Assembly: GCA_016800925.1 (NCBI GenBank)
Contig: JABCPU010000158.1
Coordinates: 81,182 to 145,181, forward strand
Source of the DNA: Suillus spraguei
Lineage: Eukaryota; Basidiomycota; Agaricomycetes; Boletales; Suillaceae
Length of the DNA stretch: 64,000 nt
Reading direction: 5' to 3'
Both the position numbers and the translations under genes were made by a program. Shown here piece by piece: positions 58,002 to 64,000 of this stretch (position 1 is the stretch's first letter; each line of letters begins with the position of its first letter). A model generated the notes under the pieces. It was not told where the DNA came from. It did not search any database and saw nothing but the letters and a program-made list of their open reading frames with translations.

Positions 58002-58612
58002 TAGGAGGTGGACTTGGATTTGGATTTGGATGCTCAAAAGCACCGAAATCCGATTTCAACTTCGATTTCGACCTGATTTCGATGGATTTGATAACACCGT
58101 GCCGCGTCGGAGTTTGATTTATCGTTGTATCAATATTTGTGGTAGAATGTCAAGAACCTTCGTAAAAAAACACTATGCCCTTTAAAACTGAACGCCAACA
58201 AGCCGTAGAATCAGTGCTTGAGGCATATCTTGCAGTACTAGTAGCAGAATCCAAGTCCTTGTTGATCCTATCTCTTGAAGTTCTTGGAAAGATCCGACAC
58301 CTCGGAGTCGAACGCAAGCTGATGCCTACAACCAGCGATGTTTTACTTGGTGTGGTAGGCTTATTATACACTCGGTGATACTTTGTAGACAGGGAGCCTA
58401 TCGTCAAGACTGGAGAAAATCCACTACTGTCAGTACTGAGTAAACCGTTAAGAGCAGTATCCTAAGTCACGTTGTGCGTGCGTGTAGCGTGTTTGAAGGT
58501 CCGACTCACGTTGCCGAATGTTGCCGCTTGACCAAAAATCTGTCCCAAATCCACCAAAGCTGATTTCATTTTTGAAAATCAACGTCCAAATCGATGTCCA
58601 AATCAGCCTCTA
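58002..58612 (+). mobile_element. small TIR element with a residual ORF (possibly PIF/Harbinger-like)
   Basis: The ends are imperfect inverted repeats of about 40 bp rich in ATTTGGA (left AGGAGGTGGACTTGG; right end, reversed, AGAGGCTGATTTGGA). The inside holds a 67-codon frame, MPFKTERQQAVESVLEAYL..., that resembles the start of Harbinger-type proteins, by memory only. The target duplication is not clear. It sits exactly at the junction where duplication copy 1 carries the NLR segment. Confidence 0.5.
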
Positions 58613-58626
58613 AATTCAACTTTGAA

Positions 58627-61600
58627 TGGGATTCGTGGCGGTGAACAGAATAGCACAACTTGGAAGCCGACATTAATGGTGTCGCAAAGTCGTGACGACA
58701 GCGTGGACCTGTCACTCGACTACTTTCGCCTCTTGCTCAGGCTGCTGCAGCGCTGCGATCACCCCAACCGGAGTACCGGGAAGGTATACGAATATGGAAT
58801 ATACTTGTGAATTCACAGCCTTCCGTGTGCTAGTAGTGGTTCAAACTTCAAGCTTTCTCCCGTGGGCTTGGAAGACTGGGTAGCGGCGACACCCCAGCAG
58901 TGGGACTAGGTGAATAAGCATCCTTCGAATTCACAACGGGTCAAAAGAAGGATATTAAATTGATCCCAGCGACCCGGTCTTCCATGCGGTGCTAGTGATT
59001 GTCTACAAGACCGTAACCTTAATAGTCGAATATTCGTATCTCGATATCGATATTAATACAGGCGACGAAGAGTCGAGAACTCCCAAGCTGGCGACCTGAA
59101 GCCAATGCTAATCGGGATGTTACTATCGTGTGCAGTACTCGACTGGTGTCCAAGAGACCGGAAAACTCTCCAATCAAGCGCTTAGCGGGCGAAAAGCTGC
59201 CTAATATATATTCAAACCAGTACTAATGGTACTTATCCATAATCAACTTGAACCTAGGATTTGCATGCGACGACTGATATTTATATACATAAGGCAAGCA
59301 ATCAAAAGGATCCTCCATTATTCCCATTCCCCACAAACCCGTTGCCTCCACTCAGACGGTTAAATTTTGCCAGAACACCGCCGGCCATCAACGCGCCCTT
59401 GACGAATTGTTTTGCGAGCATAGTTTTGTTTACACCAGCACTCGGAGGTTGTTGACCAGTGGGATTCTGTAGCGAGTTATGAGGATGATGTTGTGCAGGA
59501 TGAACGGAGTGCCCCGCGTGGGATTGGACCGCATGATTATGGTGAGGAACAGTGCCATGACCGTGGTTCGCAGTATACTGGACTGGTGTTGGCGGACCTT
59601 GTGAGTACATGGTATGAGCGGCGGTCTCGAAAGAGGGGTGAGCAACATGATTCATATGCAGGTTCTGGGTGTGAAATGTGTGAGAGCTTTGTGGGGACGT
59701 GTGATGATAATGAGAAAGTGAATGTATGCCCTGCTGAGAAGCAGGATTGACAGACGAGTGATCTTGTGAGAATGGCGTGGCAGCGGGCGGTTGGGCGCCG
59801 GTTTGAGATGCCATAGGGTGCATGATTTGCCCGGTTTGCTGTGTCTGGCCGGGGTAGCCTGACGTGATAAAGTGGTCAGAAGACGTTCCGTGGAAAGGAA
59901 TAGACACACTTGTCTGTACATATCCTATCGGCGGCGAATTAGGAGGGCAACCGGTACTTAAGGTGCCGGACATCGTGGACGTCAGGACTTGTTGCAGCGG
60001 AGCCGTTGTATGAGAAGCTTGAGACCCCTGAGCTGCATCCGTCTGATGAGAAGTATTATACATCTTGTAAGCGGCTTGCAGGAGCCGTCCTGCGTCATGC
60101 AGATAATGCGTGTCGCTGCTTTGATTGCTCTGGTTATTTGGCTGTTGTTGTGACTGAGATACATCAAATGTCTGCATAGGTAACTGTCCTTGAAATTGGT
60201 TGGGGTCTACACCATTCCCCATGTTCTGATCAAACATGTCGTATGTTTGGCCGAAGGAGTTTCCAGAGAACGTCTGGTTTCCTTGAAAATTCGCCGCAGG
60301 GTCGAATCCGCTCCCCATAATATCACCAGTGCCCATATTAGAGTCAAACAGACCACCCGCAGGGTTTCCAAACGTCATCCCATCCATATTTCCAGTGATA
60401 TCGTCAACAACATCGCCACCGCTGAGTGTCTCGGCGAACACAGCCCCGCCGAGCAGACCCAGAGCGCCTCCTGCTAAACCCATCACAACATTTTTTCTAA
60501 GTCCCCTGCTGGATTGAACCGGTTGAGCAGGTGAAGTTGGTGCTATCCCAAGTTGCGGTGGGGGCGGGGGAGAGGCGTGCAATTGGAAACTTTGATATGA
60601 TGACTGGTAAGGAACCTGTGTGTATCCTTGCAGTGTAGGGGATATAGCCGGAGATAGCTGGGGTCTGAACTCCTCGGGAGGCTGGAAACTTTGATACGAC
60701 GACTGGAAAGGACCTGTCCTTGCAGTGTAGGGGATATATCCGGAGGTAGCTGTGGATGACTACCAGTTGATGATCCGGAGAGTACTTTTGGGCCTCGAGA
60801 ACGCTGGGAGAGGGGAGTCAAAGGAAGGGGCGGAGGAGAGGCTGTATAATACATCTGCGAGGTTGTTCCGGCAGAATGATCAATAAGAGGTGGGGAAGAA
60901 GGGAAGGTCAGCTCCGCCCTGGCTCTTGGAGGAAGAGGTGGGCTAGATTGTTGGCGGCTGCGAAGGGGCATGGAAGTCACTGGTGGAACTTCAACCGGGT
61001 TCACAGTGGGTGCCTTTGCGCTTAACGGAGGAGGTACAGACATTGTGGGTGGGGGTGGGGAAGCTATGATGGGCGCTGGTGTAGAAACTACAGGACTTCT
61101 CGTTGGAAGAGCGGACGGTCGTACTGTAGGAAAAGTATTTGCAGAGGTGTTATCGCGTGGTGACGCTGCCGGAGAAATAGGAGGACAGGGTATGTCCCGG
61201 GAAGTGGTGTTGTACAGAGGTTGACTGTATGAAGGCACCTCTTCGGATAGCGTTCGGGATGACGATGAAGCTTCTATGGGCGGGTACGATGAAGACTTCT
61301 GAGAGAACTCAGGTATCGAGTCCTCTGTAGAAGTAACCATACGATTTCTCCCTGACATTCTCAAGCGGCTTCCGAATAGGGTATGATGCTACGTCTGGCA
61401 CAGCCTGTGGAGATCCCGAGAGAGGTTCTGGAGAAAGTACGCGAGGGGTCTCAATGAATAAGGGAGTATCTGCATCTGTTGAAGGTACAGCCCTAGAATA
61501 CAGCATTGGACTCGTGCAGTGTGTGCGAGGGTACATCAGGAGGCGCCAGCACTGTGGGAGATTCTGCATGATGAGTGCTTGCCCCAGTCACGCTGCACAT

Positions 61601-63170
61601 GGATTGCGACTGGTCGAAATCTGGGGGGGAGGAGGTTCGTCGTCAACGAGCGAATATGAGGGTACTTCTTCAGAGCCGCCGACGTCAAGACTATCAGTCT
61701 GCGGCAAGGGATCGCTAGGTTGAGTCCACGGACTCAGGGTCAGAAATGATTGCAGCCCCATAAGCTGAACCTCCTGAATAATCCTCCGAATATGGGCTTT
61801 GGGGGGTGGAACAGGCGCAACTATGACATTGTCCACGTTCTGAGACCGTGGAGGGATGTCTGATGACGTCGAGCTGCTTGGTACTACATGCTTGTAACTG
61901 GGTGGCTCCTACAGCCCAACCCCGTCTGACTGGACCGTCGGGAAGCAGGTGATGGCAGAGGCCCGTCGGAAAGTTCCACTGGAACCGAGCTACGCTCACT
62001 GGGTGCTTGCAGGCCGTAGGGTGCCTGAATGGGAACTGAAGAATGAGCCAAGGAAATGCTTGAAGCGGAACCTGTGGTTGACTGTGGGCGTCGAGCTCCC
62101 GGAGAATTGGTGCCTCGATCAGGTACCGGTGGCTGAAGATCAAGCTTTGAGATACTGCTATGGTAGAAATCAAGAGCGGAAACAGTTTTGGGAGTATTTG
62201 TATGATCCGCATTCAACATGAGAGATGCTCTGGCACCATGTGGAGCTCGTGGGCCAGCCGGAACTCGGTTGCCTGAAGATTCCCAGGTCCAGAAGAGGGT
62301 CCGCCTGCTGGTGAGTCGCTGCTGGGGCTGCTTGCTCAAGGAGCTGGCATACAGGCGTTGGGCGTACGACTGACCGCGTGTAGACGCGGAAACGGCAATT
62401 GAAGATTGCAAATTTGGCCCCGGTTGTTGACTCGATTGTTCATGTAGCTGGCTGCGCTCGATGGTGTATTGCAGAACGGGTTGTCCAGAGACAACAGAGC
62501 GTGCATATGCTTGCGCAGGATGACTGGTGTTGCATAATTGCTGGAATCAGATGTAGCCCTGATAGTAGTTGGAGGCTGAGGATTCGTCTGAGTCTGTTGT
62601 GGGTGACCTTGATCGTGAATTGAAATTTTTAGAGTCCCCCACTGAGAAATTCAATCGATTCACTCACCAATTAAGCCAGTCTGTGCAGAGGGCCCGTCTG
62701 CGGGCACTACACCCATATAAAAACTCATTAGTGGGAAGCGATTGAGACTGCAGAATCACGCAGAGAAGAAAGTGATTGTACTATATTATGAGGACATTGC
62801 AAGGTACATCCAGGTACCCACGATATAGCGGTATATAAAGCTCGTCTGTCAAAGATGTCAGTGCCTATCAAGGCTGTTACTGATTGATGACCTGATAGAT
62901 CAACAACGTTGTCAACATGTGGAATGGGTTGATTGATTCTCGTACCGGTATCTGAAATTCTCTTGCAGTAATGATCACCAGCGTTAGCATGGAAATGATA
63001 GAGTAGCTACGGCCACCTCTGAAAATTACGACATGACCAAGCCCCCGATGCCAGCATGGCGTGTTCAGAATATATTCAAGCAGAATTTCTCGTTGACTTG
63101 AGCAGGAGTAACTCTATTATGTAATTCCGATTTTAGGTACCAAACTCCGGGTCATGTCCGACAGTCTCCT
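58627..63170 (+). repeat. segmental duplication copy 2, right block
   Basis: Counterpart of 46241-47830, about 3 kb longer because the Pro/Gln-rich gene is not deleted here. The right edge lies at CTCTATTATGTAATTCC, ACCAAACTCCG and GTCATGTCC. Confidence 0.85.
59302..62600 (-). pseudogene. Pro/Ser/Gln/His-rich protein with Gly-rich hydrophobic motif
   Basis: Open blocks on the minus strand are 62411-61884, 61836-61588, 61569-61309, 61364-60543 and 60582-59302. The last reads QSSRGLRKNVVMGLAGGALG (Gly-Ala-rich, membrane-prone), then a Gln/Asn/His-rich region and a short C-terminus with KQFVKGALMAGGVLAKF. One intron is likely at about 61860-61915. An internal repeat (ISPTLQG... SSYQSFQ) occurs twice near 60.75-60.6 kb; the first copy lacks 7 bases relative to the second, which shifts frame. 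The stretches around 61.6-61.3 kb also need frame changes. It is either a gene with unresolved introns or a recent pseudogene. Function is unknown. Confidence 0.45.
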
Positions 63171-63334
63171 AGAGCGGATGGAAGTATATGACGATCACAT
63201 ATAACCTGTACGATGAAGCGCCACAAGGCATTTCTATTGCACAAATTCAAACTTCAATACACAGAGACGAGTCCACCATACTAGGCGCAAAGAGCCTACA
63301 TCATGCATTCGCGTTATCCAACAAAGCATATCGT
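62624..63334. other. intergenic, no supported gene
   Basis: Short frames only. A plus-strand frame at 63188-63520 is mostly the complement of the Gly-Tyr-Asp repeat exon of the minus-strand gene and is not called. Confidence 0.5.
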
Positions 63335-64000
63335 TTACCAGTCTCCTCCTCCTCCTCCAAAATCACCGCAATTGTCGCCATTGTCATATCCATTGTCGTA
63401 ACCATTGTCGTATCCTGCGGCTGGATGTTTAGTCATGTCCTAGGCACTAGCAGAGAGACCTACCTTGGTCGTAGGCCCGATCTTCTACTTTGTCTTCGTG
63501 GTCCTCGAAGGCATCCATGAGGAGAGCACCGCCAACTAATCCTGCACCGCCTGATCCGGGCATTAATATTTTCAGCATCGCACAACAGACCAAAACTTAC
63601 CGGCCAGCAGAGCAGTGCCCATCCCCGGTCCGCTCTTCCGAGGAGCGGCCTGCTGCGCATAAACAGGCTGCTGGGCTGAGAAGATGTCCTGCCAAAGAAG
63701 CCTGGCAAAATAGTTTGATATCTACGATTTAACGCATGTGAATCACAGGCTCTTACCTCTGTCTCCTGCAGGTGGGGCGTTCTGGTAACCGCCATACCCA
63801 CTGGGAGGTGCATTACCACCATACCCACCACCTCCGTAGCCACCGTAAGATGGCGCATAACCTGAACCGGGTGCCTGGTTGTAGTTGTCTTGGTAAGGCG
63901 ACCGGTTGAAGTCACGATTGGGAGGGGGAGGTGCGTATTGGGGCGGGCCTAGCGGATGTTCCCAAGATGATCGAGGAGGTTGTTCCATCTCATTCACATA
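63335..64000 (-). CDS. Gly/Pro/Tyr-rich protein with GYDNG repeats (5' end at or beyond the edge)
   Basis: Four exons: 63997 or beyond to 63757; about 63701-63601; 63550-63464; 63414-63335. The N-terminus is Pro/Gly/Tyr-rich (PPQYAPPPPNRDF, GYGGGGYGG). Then come a hydrophobic Gly-Ala turn (GMGTALLAG, GAGLVGGALLMDAFED), an acidic stretch and a tail of GYDNG repeats ending with a Gly run and DW. Introns 2 and 3 join in frame (LLAG-GAGL, YDQ-GYDNG). I could not reconcile the phase of intron 1, so an indel or another splice choice is possible. The organisation resembles small basidiomycete Gly-zipper proteins of unknown function and parallels the neighbour at 59302-62600. The start at 63997 is provisional. 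Confidence 0.6.

Noticed and set aside
63188..63520. 110-codon plus-strand frame with a hydrophobic Ile/Val run
   Set aside because: It is mostly the complement of the GYDNG repeat exon; the apparent membrane segment is the antisense of the repeat.
1..64000. tRNA or rRNA genes
   Set aside because: No cloverleaf with conserved A/B box pairs or rRNA-like stretch was recognised by eye; a dedicated scan was not possible.

Overview
This is a basidiomycete nuclear window. It suggests an Agaricomycete, plausibly a bolete-type ectomycorrhizal genome. The grounds are short GT-AG introns of 43-63 nt, a NACHT-WD40 gene of the kind expanded in that group, a DUF6593-type domain, a chromodomain Ty3/Gypsy element and large basidiomycete transposase relics. 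The genus is inference; no rRNA or tRNA gene was seen.

Region 1 (about 1-32.8 kb) is a nested transposon island. One complete Gypsy element (17361-24955, minus strand, 476-bp LTRs, 5-bp duplication GGAAT) sits among at least a dozen solo LTRs of five families, which I call A to E. A, B and C leave 5-bp duplications. D and E leave 4-bp duplications that in all five copies are, or reduce to, a CG-centred site. These LTRs have shredded older sequence: a large transposase pseudogene (5.2-10.1 kb, minus), an unrecognised plus-strand ORF (10.2-12.5 kb), an unrecognised minus-strand gene built of repeated 'CWD' exons (12.6-17.2 kb), and fragments at 0.5-4.2 and 28.3-30.0 kb. A DD34E Tc1/mariner element holding a 273-bp MITE-like insert lies in an LTR-B fragment (30.5-32.8 kb).

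Region 2 (32.8-64 kb) carries ordinary genes and a decayed segmental duplication. A small secreted six-cysteine protein lies at 33.9-34.2 kb. Copy 1 of the duplication (about 35.4-40.1 plus 46.2-47.8 kb) and copy 2 (about 53.7-58.0 plus 58.6-63.2 kb) each hold a C2H2 zinc-finger gene, a convergent type-B carboxylesterase gene and a Pro/Gln-rich gene. A NACHT-WD40 (NLR-type) gene at 40.96-45.34 kb occupies about 6 kb present only in copy 1. At the same junction copy 2 carries only a roughly 0.6-kb TIR element. Both esterase copies are broken, by different lesions. Between the copies lie three adjacent minisatellites (49.6-51.05 kb) and a RAD16-like pseudogene fragment (52.5-53.45 kb). A Gly/Pro-rich gene begins at or beyond the right edge.

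The sequence records repeated LTR insertion, LTR-LTR deletion to solo LTRs, CpG-biased decay, and local duplication around an innate-immunity-type receptor. The NLR has near-identical WD40 repeats but also a G-run frameshift and a lost splice donor, so its present function is doubtful.
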